Part shown: piece after piece, positions 38,210 to 46,924 of the stretch | Numbering within the stretch: the first letter of the stretch is position 1 | How the letters are laid out: every line of letters starts with the position of its first letter | Assembly: GCF_002224265.1 (NCBI RefSeq) | Contig: NZ_CP012882.1 | Location: 1,116,001 to 1,180,000 of the forward strand | From: Vibrio vulnificus NBRC 15645 = ATCC 27562 | GTDB taxonomy: Bacteria; Pseudomonadota; Gammaproteobacteria; Enterobacterales; Vibrionaceae | Reading direction: 5' to 3' | DNA length: 64,000 nucleotides | Position numbers and translations under genes: made by a program | The notes under the pieces: model-generated | The model's database searches: none | What the model was told of the DNA's origin: nothing | What the model saw: the letters and a program-made list of their open reading frames with translations, nothing else

Positions 38210-38791
38210 ATGGCACACAATTGGGACGAAGCCGCGAAGGAGTGGGAGAGCAATCCAGCAACGGAACAGTTTTCACAATCTGTGTTCAATCAGTTAAAGG
38301 ATTTAGTGAGTTTAAATGGCGCTAGAGTCCTTGACTTAGGATGTGGTACTGGCTTGTTAAGCCAAAAAATATCACCATTAGCAAAAGATATTGTCGCTTT
38401 GGATTCTTCTGAAGAGATGATTGAAGAGCTTGATAAAAAGCAGTTGCCCAATGTCGAACCCGTGGTCGACGGTTTAACTCGGGGATTGGTGGCGCAACAT
38501 CCTGCATTCAGAGGGCAATTTGATGTGGTGGTGGCGTCTTCGGTTTGCGCATTCATTGATGATCTAGAAACTGCTTTAGAGGTTTCACATAGCCTACTCA
38601 ATATTGGCGGTACGTTTATCCATTGGGATTGGGTTGCGCAATCGGATGAGGAAGGCTTAACGATGCAAAGAGCAGAAATGCTTTTAAAGCAGGCTGGCTT
38701 TGCAGACGTTTCCGTGACGCCCGCTTTCGAAATGCAGTTTGAAGGGGAGACACATTCTGTCTTTGTTGGTCAGGGGAAACGCTTAAGTTAG
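38210..38791 (+). CDS. Class I SAM-dependent methyltransferase
   Basis: 193 residues from the ATG at 38210, which has GGAGG five bases before it; ATG 38198 and TTG 38183 are in frame but poorer. Motif I is clear (VLDLGCGTGLLSQ), with ALDSSEEMI as the acidic loop and FDVVVASSVCAFIDD as motif IV. The substrate is unknown. It has a strong terminator and is divergent from a LysR regulator. Confidence 0.88.
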   Translation: MAHNWDEAAKEWESNPATEQFSQSVFNQLKDLVSLNGARVLDLGCGTGLLSQKISPLAKDIVALDSSEEMIEELDKKQLPNVEPVVDGLTRGLVAQHPAFRGQFDVVVASSVCAFIDDLETALEVSHSLLNIGGTFIHWDWVAQSDEEGLTMQRAEMLLKQAGFADVSVTPAFEMQFEGETHSVFVGQGKRLS

Positions 38792-38840
38792 CCCACCAAG
38801 CTCCAAGGCGCGACACCAAACTTAATATGCGAATGATGAA

Positions 38841-38870
38841 AGGCGAGCCAATAGTAGGGCTCGCCTTTTT
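38841..38870 (+). terminator. Terminator after the methyltransferase gene
   Basis: A 9-bp stem AGGCGAGCC / GGCTCGCCT followed by TTTTT. Confidence 0.92.
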
Positions 38871-38906
38871 CTGTTGCCGAGTTGGCGGCTTAATGCAAAG
38901 AAAAGC

Positions 38907-40883
38907 TTAGCGATAAGCTTGCGTAACGCGTTTGATTTCTTCTAGAGCCTCTGGGTTGGCGATCGCTCCGAGGTTTTTCACTTCTTCCCCATTCACCACT
39001 TGTTTTACCGCTAATTCGACCAACTTCCCTGAGCGCGTTTTGGGAATCTCCGAAATAGCAAAAATTTGGCTGGGAACGTGGCGTGGTGAACAGTGGTTTC
39101 TCAGCGTTGAACGGATTTGTTCTGCAATGCTATCGTTTAAGTCGAAGCCCGTCGCTGGTTTAACAAACAGCCAGATCTCTTCGCTACGGTTTTTCACTTT
39201 CCCCACGGCAATCGAATCGTCAATGCTGTTCAGTGCGTTCACTTGTTGATAGAGCTCCGCAGTGCCGATTCGAACGCCACCGGGGTTGAGTGTGGTGTCA
39301 CTTCGCCCGTAAAAAACAAATCCACCATGATTTGTCATGATCACATCATCACCGTGATGCCACACATTGGGGTACTTGCTCCAGTATGATTGGTGATAAC
39401 GCTCTCCATCATCGTGCCAAAAGCCCAACGGGTAGTTAGGCAGAGAGTTGGTACACACCAGTTCACCTCGTTGTTCAACGACTGGCTGTCCGGAGGTGTC
39501 GTAAACGGCGATAGAGACTCCTAAGCCTGCGTACTGTACTTCTCCACGGTAGACTGGCGAGATGGGATTACCTAGTACAAAACAGCCACAAATGTCGGTG
39601 CCACCAGAGATAGATGCAAGGTGAACGTCGGATTTGATAGACGAATAGACAAAATCAAATTGCTCCGGATAGAGCACGGAACCCGTCGAACAGATCGTTT
39701 TTAACGTACTGAATTCATGGAATAGTGCTGGCTCGTAATGCGCGTGTTGAATCGCTTCTAAGTATTTGGCTGAGGTGCCAAACAGTGTTACTTGGCAATC
39801 ATCCACCATATCCCACAAAACCGATTGCTCTGGGTAAACGGGGCTACCGTCGTAGATCACCAGCGTTGCGCCACTGGCTAGTGTGGACACATGCCAGTTC
39901 CACATCATCCATCCACAGGTTGTGTAGTAAAAAACGCGATCATCCGGCTGAATATCGCAATGCAATTGATGTTCTTTTAGGTGATTGATAATGGTTCCGC
40001 CCACCGTGTGAATGATGCACTTTGGTTTGCCAGTGGTCCCGGAAGAGTAGAGGATAAACAAGGGCGAATTAAAAGGTACACGTTCGTAGATGATACCTTT
40101 GGCATCATAGTTTTCTATTATGGCAGCCCAAGTGGAGTAGTTGGTGTTGTAGTCCGTCTCGGGAGATTCCAAATACTCGATTTCACAAATATTGAGTAAG
40201 TCTGGTAGCTGTTCGGCGATTTTTCGGTTCTTTTCTGACATATCGAACGTTTTGCCATTGAACGAGTAACCATCGCAGCAAAACAGAATTTTTGGGTTCA
40301 CTTGTCCTAATCGCTCGATAACGCTATCTGTACCAAAGTCGGGAGAAGTGGAGGTCCAAACCGCACCAAGACTGGTTGTTGCCAGCATAGCAATGACTGT
40401 TTCTGGCAAATAGGGAAGATAGCCAGCCACCACATCGCCTTTACCGACACCATTGCGAATTAACCATTGCTGCAAGATTGAAACTTGATCACACAGTTCT
40501 TGCCAAGAAAGACTGGATTCTTCATTCCGTTCATTCCGGAAGATAATGGATGGCTCTTGCGGTTTTTGGTAGGCGGAAGAAAGTAAGTTTTCAGCGTAGT
40601 TGAGTTCTGCTTGAGGGAACCAAAGGTTGTCTCTTTGCGAAAAATAATTTCCCCATTTGGGCTTCCCTTCACCGACGATACAGTCACCCTGGTAACCAAT
40701 CACATCGCAGAAGGTCCAGATTTCCATCCAAAACTTTTTATTTTCGACAATCGACCACTGATGCAACTGTGCATAGTTTTCGATGGCTTCACCTTGCATG
40801 TTGATGTGTTCTATGAACTTTTTGAGGTTGCTGGTTGCAATTCTCTCTGGAGAAGGGGACCAGATAGGGCTTGATGTTGGCAT
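38907..40883 (-). CDS. Acetoacetyl-CoA synthetase
   Basis: 658 residues from the ATG at 40883; ATG 40895 and a longer start at 40949 are also open. It is an adenylate-forming enzyme: P-loop LYSSGTTGKPKCIIHTVGG, A5-like YTTCGWMMWNWHVSTLASGA, and a C-terminal lysine region KTRSGKLVELAVKQVV. The N-terminal WxPSPERIATSNLKKFIEH and AELNYAENLL segments and the size point to acetoacetate rather than acetate. It activates acetoacetate to acetoacetyl-CoA for ketone-body or leucine-breakdown use, which connects to the bkd/ETF module. It is divergent from phhA. Confidence 0.92.
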   Translation of the reverse strand: MPTSSPIWSPSPERIATSNLKKFIEHINMQGEAIENYAQLHQWSIVENKKFWMEIWTFCDVIGYQGDCIVGEGKPKWGNYFSQRDNLWFPQAELNYAENLLSSAYQKPQEPSIIFRNERNEESSLSWQELCDQVSILQQWLIRNGVGKGDVVAGYLPYLPETVIAMLATTSLGAVWTSTSPDFGTDSVIERLGQVNPKILFCCDGYSFNGKTFDMSEKNRKIAEQLPDLLNICEIEYLESPETDYNTNYSTWAAIIENYDAKGIIYERVPFNSPLFILYSSGTTGKPKCIIHTVGGTIINHLKEHQLHCDIQPDDRVFYYTTCGWMMWNWHVSTLASGATLVIYDGSPVYPEQSVLWDMVDDCQVTLFGTSAKYLEAIQHAHYEPALFHEFSTLKTICSTGSVLYPEQFDFVYSSIKSDVHLASISGGTDICGCFVLGNPISPVYRGEVQYAGLGVSIAVYDTSGQPVVEQRGELVCTNSLPNYPLGFWHDDGERYHQSYWSKYPNVWHHGDDVIMTNHGGFVFYGRSDTTLNPGGVRIGTAELYQQVNALNSIDDSIAVGKVKNRSEEIWLFVKPATGFDLNDSIAEQIRSTLRNHCSPRHVPSQIFAISEIPKTRSGKLVELAVKQVVNGEEVKNLGAIANPEALEEIKRVTQAYR

Positions 40884-40999
40884 TGTTATTCTCATTGTTA
40901 ACCATTCATTAACACAAATAAGTTTTATTCTATTTTGCTCAAAAGTCAAACAGTGAACGAGGATACATTTATTTGATATGTAAGGGTTTGAAATGAGTT

Positions 41000-41017
41000 T
41001 GTAAAGAAAATGTTACA
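41000..41017 (+). promoter_or_regulatory. TyrR/PhhR-like box upstream of phhA
   Basis: TGTAAA-GAAAAT-GTTACA matches the TyrR box TGTAAA-N6-TTTACA with one mismatch. It lies 93 bp before the phhA start codon. TyrR-type activators are known to control phhA in proteobacteria. Confidence 0.6.
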
Positions 41018-41080
41018 CCTAATTTTGCTGGCAAAAGCGTCAGTAGGATTGGAAGTGTTCGGTGCAAAAGATAGGCTTAT

Positions 41081-41098
41081 TGTAAATGGATTGTTAAA
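41081..41098 (+). promoter_or_regulatory. Second, weaker TyrR-like box at phhA
   Basis: TGTAAA-TGGATT-GTTAAA has a perfect left half and a 4/6 right half of the TyrR box. It lies 11 bp before the start codon, overlapping the ribosome-binding region, and 81 bp from the stronger box. Confidence 0.4.
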
Positions 41099-41109
41099 TT
41101 GAGGTTGTG

Positions 41110-41901
41110 ATGAGTCATTATCATTCAAAGCCCGTCGACTCCGAAGGATTCGTTGAGTGGACGGAAGAAGAAGATGCGATTTGGCAGGATCTGATCACCC
41201 GACAACTGAGTATGATTCAGGGACGTGCCTGTTCTGCCTATATTGATGGATTAGCGCTACTCGATCTCCCAACCGATCGCGTTCCCCAGTTGCCGGAAAT
41301 TAATCAAGTGCTTGCAGAGAGTACGGGTTGGAGTGTGGAGCCAGTCCCTGCTTTGATCAATTTCGACCGTTTTTTTAATCTGTTGGCTAACAAAAAGTTT
41401 CCAGTCGCGACGTTTTTACGAACCAGAGAAGAATTTGATTATTTGCAAGAGCCCGATTTTTTTCATGAAATCTTTGGTCACTGCGCGATGTTGACGAATC
41501 CTGATTTTGCCGCTTTTACGGAAACCTATGGCAAATTAGGCGAGCAGGCGACACCTAAGCAAAGAGCCTACCTCGCTCGTCTCTATTGGTTTACGGTCGA
41601 ATTTGGTCTATTGAGAGAAGAGGGAGAGTTGAGGATTTATGGTGGCGGTGTTCTCTCATCTCCAGGTGAAACCGTGTATGCGCTGGAAGATGAACGCCCA
41701 GAACGAGCAAAGTTTGATATCCAAACGGTGCTTAGAACTCCCTATAGAATCGATATCATGCAACCCAAGTATTTTGTACTGGATGAAATTAACGCTCTTT
41801 TCAAATTGAGCAAAATTGATTTAATGAAAGAAGTCGAGTTTGCAATGAGTGCGGGCTTGCTTCCACCGCTGTTTGAACCAAAGGAAACTGTAGATGCTTG
41901 A
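41110..41901 (+). CDS. phhA: Phenylalanine 4-monooxygenase
   Basis: 263 residues from the ATG at 41110, with GAGG before it. It hydroxylates phenylalanine to tyrosine using tetrahydropterin and oxygen. The iron site is visible: H119 and H124 in [12 protein letters not shown], and the acidic ligand region [20 protein letters not shown]. It lacks the regulatory domain of animal enzymes, which is normal for bacteria. The downstream gene overlaps its end by 8 bp and recycles the pterin cofactor. Two TyrR-like boxes precede it. Confidence 0.95.
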   Translation: MSHYHSKPVDSEGFVEWTEEEDAIWQDLITRQLSMIQGRACSAYIDGLALLDLPTDRVPQLPEINQVLAESTGWSVEPVPALINFDRFFNLLANKKFPVATFLRTREEFDYLQEPDFFHEIFGHCAMLTNPDFAAFTETYGKLGEQATPKQRAYLARLYWFTVEFGLLREEGELRIYGGGVLSSPGETVYALEDERPERAKFDIQTVLRTPYRIDIMQPKYFVLDEINALFKLSKIDLMKEVEFAMSAGLLPPLFEPKETVDA

Positions 41902-42226
41902 TGAGTTAAAATGCGAAGCTTGTAGTATCGACGCGATAGCGTTAACGACACAACAACAGCAAGAATTACTGCTAGAGTTGGAAGGGTGGCACCTGATGGA
42001 AAGAGAAGGTATTCCTCAACTTGAAAAAGTGTATAAATTTAAAAACTTTATGCAGGCTTGGCAGTTCAGTAATCAGGTGGCTGAGCTCGCTGAACAAGAG
42101 TTCCACCATCCTTCCATTTTACTTGAGTGGGGTAAAGTAACGGTGACATGGTGGAGCCATTCTATTAAAGGCTTACACAAGAATGATTTTATCTGTGCCG
42201 CGAAATGTGATCAGATCATTCGTTAA
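41894..42226 (+). CDS. phhB: 4a-hydroxytetrahydrobiopterin dehydratase
   Basis: 110 residues. It removes water from 4a-hydroxytetrahydropterin made by PhhA, regenerating the cofactor. The active-site histidines are in [36 protein letters not shown], the classical PCD/DCoH pattern. Its start codon overlaps the phhA stop region, so the pair is translationally coupled. Confidence 0.95.
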   Translation: MLDELKCEACSIDAIALTTQQQQELLLELEGWHLMEREGIPQLEKVYKFKNFMQAWQFSNQVAELAEQEFHHPSILLEWGKVTVTWWSHSIKGLHKNDFICAAKCDQIIR

Positions 42227-42270
42227 CTGGTTGTTGATTTGAGGGTAACGTTTGTGTCCCAACCCTCACC

Positions 42271-42340
42271 AGCTTGATAGAGTATCCCTTCTCAGTAATC
42301 ACAAACGTGTGACTACTTTTCTCTATCAAGCTATTTTTTT
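42271..42340 (+). terminator. Long hairpin terminator of phhAB overlapping the GGDEF-EAL gene end
   Basis: AGCTTGATAGAG (42271-42282) pairs with CTCTATCAAGCT (42321-42332) and is followed by ATTTTTTTT. The 38-nt loop holds a second imperfect dyad (AGTAATCACA / TGTGACTACT). The 3' arm and T run lie within the last codons of the convergent GGDEF-EAL gene. Confidence 0.8.
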
Positions 42341-43924
42341 TAGGGTAATCGTGCCAAACAATTGCTCTAACTCTTCCAAATTCATAGGCTTTGCAGTGAG
42401 GTAGCCTTGGATGTAATCACAATGGAACGTTTTGAGAATTTTTAACTGTTCAAGTGTTTCAACACCTTCTGCTACCACTGAAAGATCAATCGTATGAGCC
42501 ATGTTGATGATCGCAAAACAGAGTTGGGCAGAGCGGTGATGGACATCATCAACGTGCTTTACAAAACTGCGATCCATTTTGACTACGTCGATGGGGTATT
42601 GATTCAGCATCGCAAGTGATGAATAGCCCGTGCCGAAGTCATCCAGTGAGATGGTAATGCCGAGTGCTTTGATCTTGTTCAGCACGTCGATTGTGGCTTT
42701 GCTATCGGATAATAAACTGGTTTCGGTGATCTCAATCCCTATCAACTCAGCGGGACAAGCAAAGCGCGCTAAATGGCTGTTAAGGCTGTATAAAACTTGT
42801 CCGTTGATAAACTGTTTCGCAGAAACGTTAATATTAAAACGTGGCAATTCTTGAGCGCAGTAACGCTCACTAAGCTGAGCGACGACATGGCAGGTACGTT
42901 CAATCACCCAGTCACCAATTTTGTTGATCAAACCTGCTTCTTCGGCAATCGGTACAAAGTCTGCGGGTGAAATCCAACCATTGTCTGGATGATACCAACG
43001 CAATAATACTTCAACGCTGATCAACTCTTCGCCATCATTGCTAAAAATGGGTTGGTATTTGAGGTGTAACTGTTCACGTTCAATCGCAAAAGAGAGCTCT
43101 TGCTCAAAAGTGAATCGTTTTGTGGCTTGAACAAACATATCGTTGTCGAAGAAGACCACTTTACTGTCTTCCGATTTTTTCGCTCGATACATCGCTGTAT
43201 CGGCTTCACGCAAAATTTTTGCCAAGGTGTATGAGGAATCCGAAACCGTGGCAATTCCAACACTGACGCCGATTTGGCAAATTTTTTCTTCAATATTATA
43301 AGGTTCACAGATCAACTCTGCGTATCGGCGAGCAATGCGCGCGAGTGTTTCTTGGTTATGCAGGCCAGGTAAGCAGATGACAAACTCATCTCCGCCAAAT
43401 CGATAACAGGAATCTTGTTTTCGGGCATTGAGAAGCAGTCTACTGGCGACTTGCTTTAAGACCAAATCCCCAATCAAATGTCCCATGGAATCATTGATGA
43501 CTTTGAAGCGATCCAAATCAATAAAGAGAACGGAAAAGGCCTCGTCAGGGTCTTTGGCCAGTTTTTCCAGCTTCTTGTTGATATAAGTATTGAGCGCATG
43601 TCGATTGTAAAGGCGGGTTAGGTTGTCTTCCACCGCTTGCTTTGCCAATGTACGGTTTTTTTCTTTAGCTAATCGTTTTGAAATCACCGTCCATTGTTGG
43701 TAGCGGTGCAACCATAGACTAACCACAAGAGTCAGTAGAGTAACCAGAATAAAGGCACTGCCACCATAAAGTATGGGAGGTGATATAAGGTGCTGGGTGA
43801 GCTCTACTCGTTCCCATTCCCTATGAGATTCTATATGCCAAATGGCTAAGACACTGCAAGAGGCAAGGAGTATTCCTAATAGCCAAATACCAAAATAGAC
43901 GTGACTAAATCGAGGTTTTTTCAA
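42326..43924 (-). CDS. Membrane GGDEF-EAL protein (c-di-GMP turnover)
   Basis: 532 residues. Two N-terminal membrane segments (about 10-28 and 52-70) bracket a short periplasmic loop. A GGDEF domain follows with an intact RFGGDEFV active site (diguanylate cyclase) and no obvious RxxD inhibitory site before it. The C-terminal EAL domain has ISVEVLLRW, so the signature reads EVL rather than EAL but keeps the Glu; the rest of the site is kept (TSLLSD, DDFGTGYSSL, KMDRSFV, AEGVET). Both activities are possible; which one dominates cannot be told. Confidence 0.92.
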   Translation of the reverse strand: MKKPRFSHVYFGIWLLGILLASCSVLAIWHIESHREWERVELTQHLISPPILYGGSAFILVTLLTLVVSLWLHRYQQWTVISKRLAKEKNRTLAKQAVEDNLTRLYNRHALNTYINKKLEKLAKDPDEAFSVLFIDLDRFKVINDSMGHLIGDLVLKQVASRLLLNARKQDSCYRFGGDEFVICLPGLHNQETLARIARRYAELICEPYNIEEKICQIGVSVGIATVSDSSYTLAKILREADTAMYRAKKSEDSKVVFFDNDMFVQATKRFTFEQELSFAIEREQLHLKYQPIFSNDGEELISVEVLLRWYHPDNGWISPADFVPIAEEAGLINKIGDWVIERTCHVVAQLSERYCAQELPRFNINVSAKQFINGQVLYSLNSHLARFACPAELIGIEITETSLLSDSKATIDVLNKIKALGITISLDDFGTGYSSLAMLNQYPIDVVKMDRSFVKHVDDVHHRSAQLCFAIINMAHTIDLSVVAEGVETLEQLKILKTFHCDYIQGYLTAKPMNLEELEQLFGTITLKKIA

Positions 43925-44186
43925 AAGAGCAGAACCTAATTAATAAATATATAAACAGCGTGAATGGTAAACGTAACGCTTAAGGTTGTAAATGATAGTC
44001 GTTATTAATAAAAAAAGCTGAGGTTTTAACGGGTTAGCTTGTGTTGGAATTGGTTTGAAACAATTTTCTATCTTCAACTCGATAGCATGGTTGCTGATAA
44101 GTATACTCACTGGGATAAATGGCTTGAAAAGGGACGACAAAGCGATTAGTTTTTTGACTCTTTAATCACGCTGTACAGGAAGGATA

Positions 44187-44531
44187 ATGAGTTTAAAGGA
44201 TTTACTGGCTAAGTTAGCTGAAACGCCCGAAGCAGTGGAGTTTCAAGAGGTTATTGATGTTATTGATAGCCATTATGTATTTGTGCCTGCGGCATTTCAA
44301 AATGGCGACACACATAACGAAGCGGGCCAAAACAATGGCTCATGTAAGATATTTTCTTTCGCACAATTGAATGAGCTAAACGAAGAACAAACGCTTGCGT
44401 GTTTTGGCCGCTATTACCGTCATGATGTATTGTTGCATCCCAAGAATGATGACCATCAAAATATTCGCAATTTCATACGTTTTGGTTGGTCAGGTGTTCA
44501 GTTTGACACGCCGGCACTAACAGAAAAGTAG
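44187..44531 (+). CDS. HopJ type III effector family protein
   Basis: 114 residues from the ATG after AGGAAGG. It matches the HopJ family: LLAKLAETPEAVEFQEVIDVIDSHYVFVPAAFQNG, NNGSCKIFSFAQLN, CFGRYYRHDVLLHP and NIRNFIRFGWSGVQF. Despite the name, the family is widespread in environmental proteobacteria without any matching secretion system, so an effector role here is unlikely. It has no signal peptide. Function unknown. Confidence 0.9.
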   Translation: MSLKDLLAKLAETPEAVEFQEVIDVIDSHYVFVPAAFQNGDTHNEAGQNNGSCKIFSFAQLNELNEEQTLACFGRYYRHDVLLHPKNDDHQNIRNFIRFGWSGVQFDTPALTEK

Positions 44532-44538
44532 CGACATG

Positions 44539-44570
44539 AGCGCCGATTGTTTAGGCAATCGGTGCTTTCT
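44539..44570. terminator. Hairpin at the convergent ends of the HopJ-like and DUF1289-CWC genes
   Basis: AGCGCCGATTG / CAATCGGTGCT (one G-T pair) forms an 11-bp stem followed by TTTCT, and overlaps the end of the minus-strand gene. Confidence 0.6.
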
Positions 44571-44856
44571 CTAAACAGCGTCGACAAAGGCATAGACCTT
44601 TGCTAGACACGCTCACTTCTCTTTCTTCTAAGTCAAAACACCAACAGTGTGTTTTTCCCTGGGCAATATCACATTGCGTTGGTTTCGTACAGTTTGGGCA
44701 CTCGTGGGTAGCAGTACGGCCATCGAGCTGAGCCATAATCTCTTCTCTTTGCAGATCGTTGAATCGAGACCAGTTGGCTATCTCGGTGACTGTGCGCAGG
44801 CAACCTTCGCAGATGCCATCATTGTTTTTACAGGCTGCAACACAGGGGGTCTTCAT
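44551..44856 (-). CDS. DUF1289-CWC fusion, Cys-rich small protein
   Basis: 101 residues. The N-terminal half is a DUF1289 domain (PCVAACKNNDGICEGCLRTVTEIANWSRFNDLQREEIM). The C-terminal half is a Cys-rich CWC-type domain with CPNCTKPTQCDIAQGKTHCWCF and CLCRRCLEKAP. The dozen Cys residues suggest Zn or Fe-S binding. It has no signal peptide. Function unknown. Confidence 0.85.
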   Translation of the reverse strand: MKTPCVAACKNNDGICEGCLRTVTEIANWSRFNDLQREEIMAQLDGRTATHECPNCTKPTQCDIAQGKTHCWCFDLEEREVSVSSKGLCLCRRCLEKAPIA

Positions 44857-44927
44857 GAATTTCTGTCCTTGGTGGTCATTGCCAGCTAATGGTAAGCTTG
44901 TCGCGCAATAAATTAAAGGACCAGAAC

Positions 44928-45152
44928 ATGCTTGCCAAAGAAAATCTCATCAAGTTAGCGCGAATTCAAATGCCATTTGGGAAATATGCGGGAAGGGTGT
45001 TGATTGATTTGCCTGAAGAGTACTTACTTTGGTTTGCACGCAAAGACGAGTTCCCGAAAGGAGAACTCGGTGAGTTAATGCAGCTCTGTCTTGCGCTCAA
45101 AATTGAAGGATTGGATAGTGTTGTTAAACCCCTCAAGCGCGAATTTGATTGA
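44928..45152 (+). CDS. DUF3820 family protein
   Basis: 74 residues from the ATG at 44928, chosen because AAAGGA precedes it; an upstream start at 44889 is not supported. The family pattern is MPFGKYAGRVLIDLPEEYLLWFARKDEFPKGELGELMQL. Related exonuclease-associated modules are known, but the lone protein is uncharacterised. It is convergent with the DUF296 gene. Confidence 0.87.
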   Translation: MLAKENLIKLARIQMPFGKYAGRVLIDLPEEYLLWFARKDEFPKGELGELMQLCLALKIEGLDSVVKPLKREFD

Positions 45153-45155
45153 CGT

Positions 45156-45554
45156 TTATTGCTTAATTACAAGCTCGGTGTAACCGGTCTTTTCGTCCCA
45201 AGCTCGCTCAAAATACAACGCAGGGTAGGCGTGAACAATCAGCTCAACGGTGGTATCAACGAGGCAACCTTCGAGTAGGTGTCCACCGTACACACGACCG
45301 TGTTCATCCGCAATAGCAAGATGAACATGCTGATGCTCAGGGGTCAAGGTGGCAGTAATGGCGACAATTTCAAAACATGCTTGCTGTTGGAACTCACTTT
45401 TCGCGCCAGCCAACCTCAGTTTCACTTCGCTTAGGCAGCCAGTACAGGCCGCTATACTTCCCGCAGTGATGTTATGCTCTATAACGATATTGGCAATCTC
45501 GCGTTTTAAGTCTGCGCCATATTCTAAGCGTTTTCCGATGACGTTGATGCTCAT
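45156..45554 (-). CDS. PPC/DUF296 domain protein
   Basis: 132 residues, a single PPC domain. The core is typical: LKREIANIVIEHNITAGSIAACTGCLSEVKLRLAG, then ITATLTPEHQHVHLAIADEHGRVYGGHLLEGCLVDTTVELIV, with the His residues that bind metal in bacterial members. In plants this domain is fused to AT-hooks, but the stand-alone bacterial forms have no known DNA role. Its start overlaps the end of the TetR gene by 4 bp, so the two are cotranslated. Confidence 0.88.
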   Translation of the reverse strand: MSINVIGKRLEYGADLKREIANIVIEHNITAGSIAACTGCLSEVKLRLAGAKSEFQQQACFEIVAITATLTPEHQHVHLAIADEHGRVYGGHLLEGCLVDTTVELIVHAYPALYFERAWDEKTGYTELVIKQ

Positions 45555-46138
45555 TGACGTGAATCCAACTTGATGAGCGCGAGCAGCGTCTGCAGCGCGA
45601 TTTCTAAATCATCATAGCGTTTCGTTTTGCCCATAACGCGCATTCCTTGCATTTGGTTAAGGACCAGTTTTGCCAGAGAGTCTGCCGGAACATTGTTCGT
45701 AATTTGTTGACTTTTTTGACCATTCTCTATGGCATTCGTCAATACTTCAAGCAGGTGATCAAACAAGCGGTGGCCTTTCTTTAGTACTTCATCGTCATCA
45801 CCAGCGTGCTCAACCAGCGCATTTTGCATAAAGCAACCGCAGCTTCTTTCCCTTTGAATTTGAGCAAAATGATTTAAGAAAGCTTCAAGCTCAGCAAGCG
45901 AAGCATTAGGCTGGCTTACATCACTTAAAGAAGGAAAGGAGATCGATGTTAAGTACATCTCAAGCGCTTCGTAATACAGCTGCTGCTTATCACCAAATGT
46001 GTTGTATAAACTGAATCGGTTTATTTTGAGCTCATCAACCAAATCTGAAATGGCGGTGCTGGCGTAGCCTTTCCTCCAGAAGAGATCCATAGCTTCTAGT
46101 AGCTTATCGTCTCGATTGAAATTTGCCTTTCGTGCCAT
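45551..46138 (-). CDS. TetR-family transcriptional regulator
   Basis: 195 residues. The N-terminal helix-turn-helix is clear (DKLLEAMDLFWRKGYASTAISDLVDELKINRFSLYNTFGDKQQLYYEALEMYL), followed by a helical ligand-binding domain containing ERSCGCFMQNALVEHAGDDDEVLK. It is divergent from a glutathione transferase gene across 100 bp and probably represses it; a palindrome AACGATCGTT lies in that gap. It shares an operon with the DUF296 gene. Confidence 0.92.
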   Translation of the reverse strand: MARKANFNRDDKLLEAMDLFWRKGYASTAISDLVDELKINRFSLYNTFGDKQQLYYEALEMYLTSISFPSLSDVSQPNASLAELEAFLNHFAQIQRERSCGCFMQNALVEHAGDDDEVLKKGHRLFDHLLEVLTNAIENGQKSQQITNNVPADSLAKLVLNQMQGMRVMGKTKRYDDLEIALQTLLALIKLDSRQ

Positions 46139-46205
46139 AACAAAACCTTATTGAATAAAAATTATTCTTGACTGAACGTTTATAAAACACGTACATTCTA
46201 ACCTA

Positions 46206-46215
46206 AACGATCGTT
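46206..46215. promoter_or_regulatory. Candidate TetR operator
   Basis: AACGATCGTT, a perfect 10-bp palindrome, lies 24 bp before the glutathione transferase start codon in the divergent TetR promoter. A related half (GAACGTTTA) lies about 30 bp to the left. Confidence 0.4.
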
Positions 46216-46238
46216 CTGGAAAAGAGAAAGGACTAAAA

Positions 46239-46856
46239 ATGAAACTGTATGAAACAGAAATGACCCCGAGTTGTCGCCGAGTAACGTTCTTTTTGGCTGA
46301 AATTGGTGCAAGTGTTGAACGTGTTCAGCTCAACGTAAGAGAAGGTGATAACCTCAAACCCGAATTTTTGCAGAAAAGCGTCAATGGTAAAGTGCCGATG
46401 CTTGAGCTGGACGATGGCACTACGCTGTGTGAAAGCGTGGCGATTTGTCGTTATTTTGATGAGATTCATCCGAATGAAATGGCGCTGTTTGGGCGTGACG
46501 CTTTAGAAAAAGCACAAGTCGAAATGTGGCACCGTGTTGTCGAGTTTCAAGGTCTCTACGCTGCATTCCAAGCTTTTCGCAATATTACGGCTATATATCA
46601 AGACAGAGAAACGTGCGTGGAAGCATGGGGCGTAGAATCTAAAAAACGTGTTGAGGCATTTTTGCCAGTATTGGAAAAGCGCCTTTCTGAAAGCACTTAT
46701 GTTGCGACCGAACACTTTACGATTGTTGATATCACCGCGTTCATTTTTGTTACGTTTGCTGTAAAAGGGCTTGAGCTTGCGGTTTTTGAACAGTTCAGCC
46801 ACATTCAGAAGTGGTATGAGCAAGTCTCCAACAGAGCGGCATTCCAGCCTTTGTAA
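46239..46856 (+). CDS. Glutathione S-transferase family protein
   Basis: 205 residues. The N-terminal thioredoxin-like domain starts MKLYETEMTPSCRRVTFFLAEIGASVERVQLNV, with the cis-Pro region NGKVPMLELDDGTTLCESVAICRYFDE. The C-terminal helical domain carries TIVDITAFIFVTFAVKGL with the capping-box Asp. It probably conjugates glutathione to electrophiles; the substrate is unknown. It is likely controlled by the divergent TetR protein. Confidence 0.92.
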   Translation: MKLYETEMTPSCRRVTFFLAEIGASVERVQLNVREGDNLKPEFLQKSVNGKVPMLELDDGTTLCESVAICRYFDEIHPNEMALFGRDALEKAQVEMWHRVVEFQGLYAAFQAFRNITAIYQDRETCVEAWGVESKKRVEAFLPVLEKRLSESTYVATEHFTIVDITAFIFVTFAVKGLELAVFEQFSHIQKWYEQVSNRAAFQPL

Positions 46857-46880
46857 TTCGGTGTACTTGTACGAAACCTA

Positions 46881-46916
46881 AAACGGCCAAAGCGTCACCC
46901 GCTTTGGCCGTTTTTG
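46881..46916. terminator. Strong bidirectional terminator
   Basis: A 14-bp perfect stem AAACGGCCAAAGCG / CGCTTTGGCCGTTT with a TCACC loop and T runs on both sides, between the convergent transferase and kinase genes. Confidence 0.93.
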
Positions 46917-46924
46917 TCGGCATA

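Noticed and set aside
44187..44531. HopJ-like protein as a secreted type III effector
   Set aside because: No type III secretion genes are nearby, and the family is common in bacteria without such systems.
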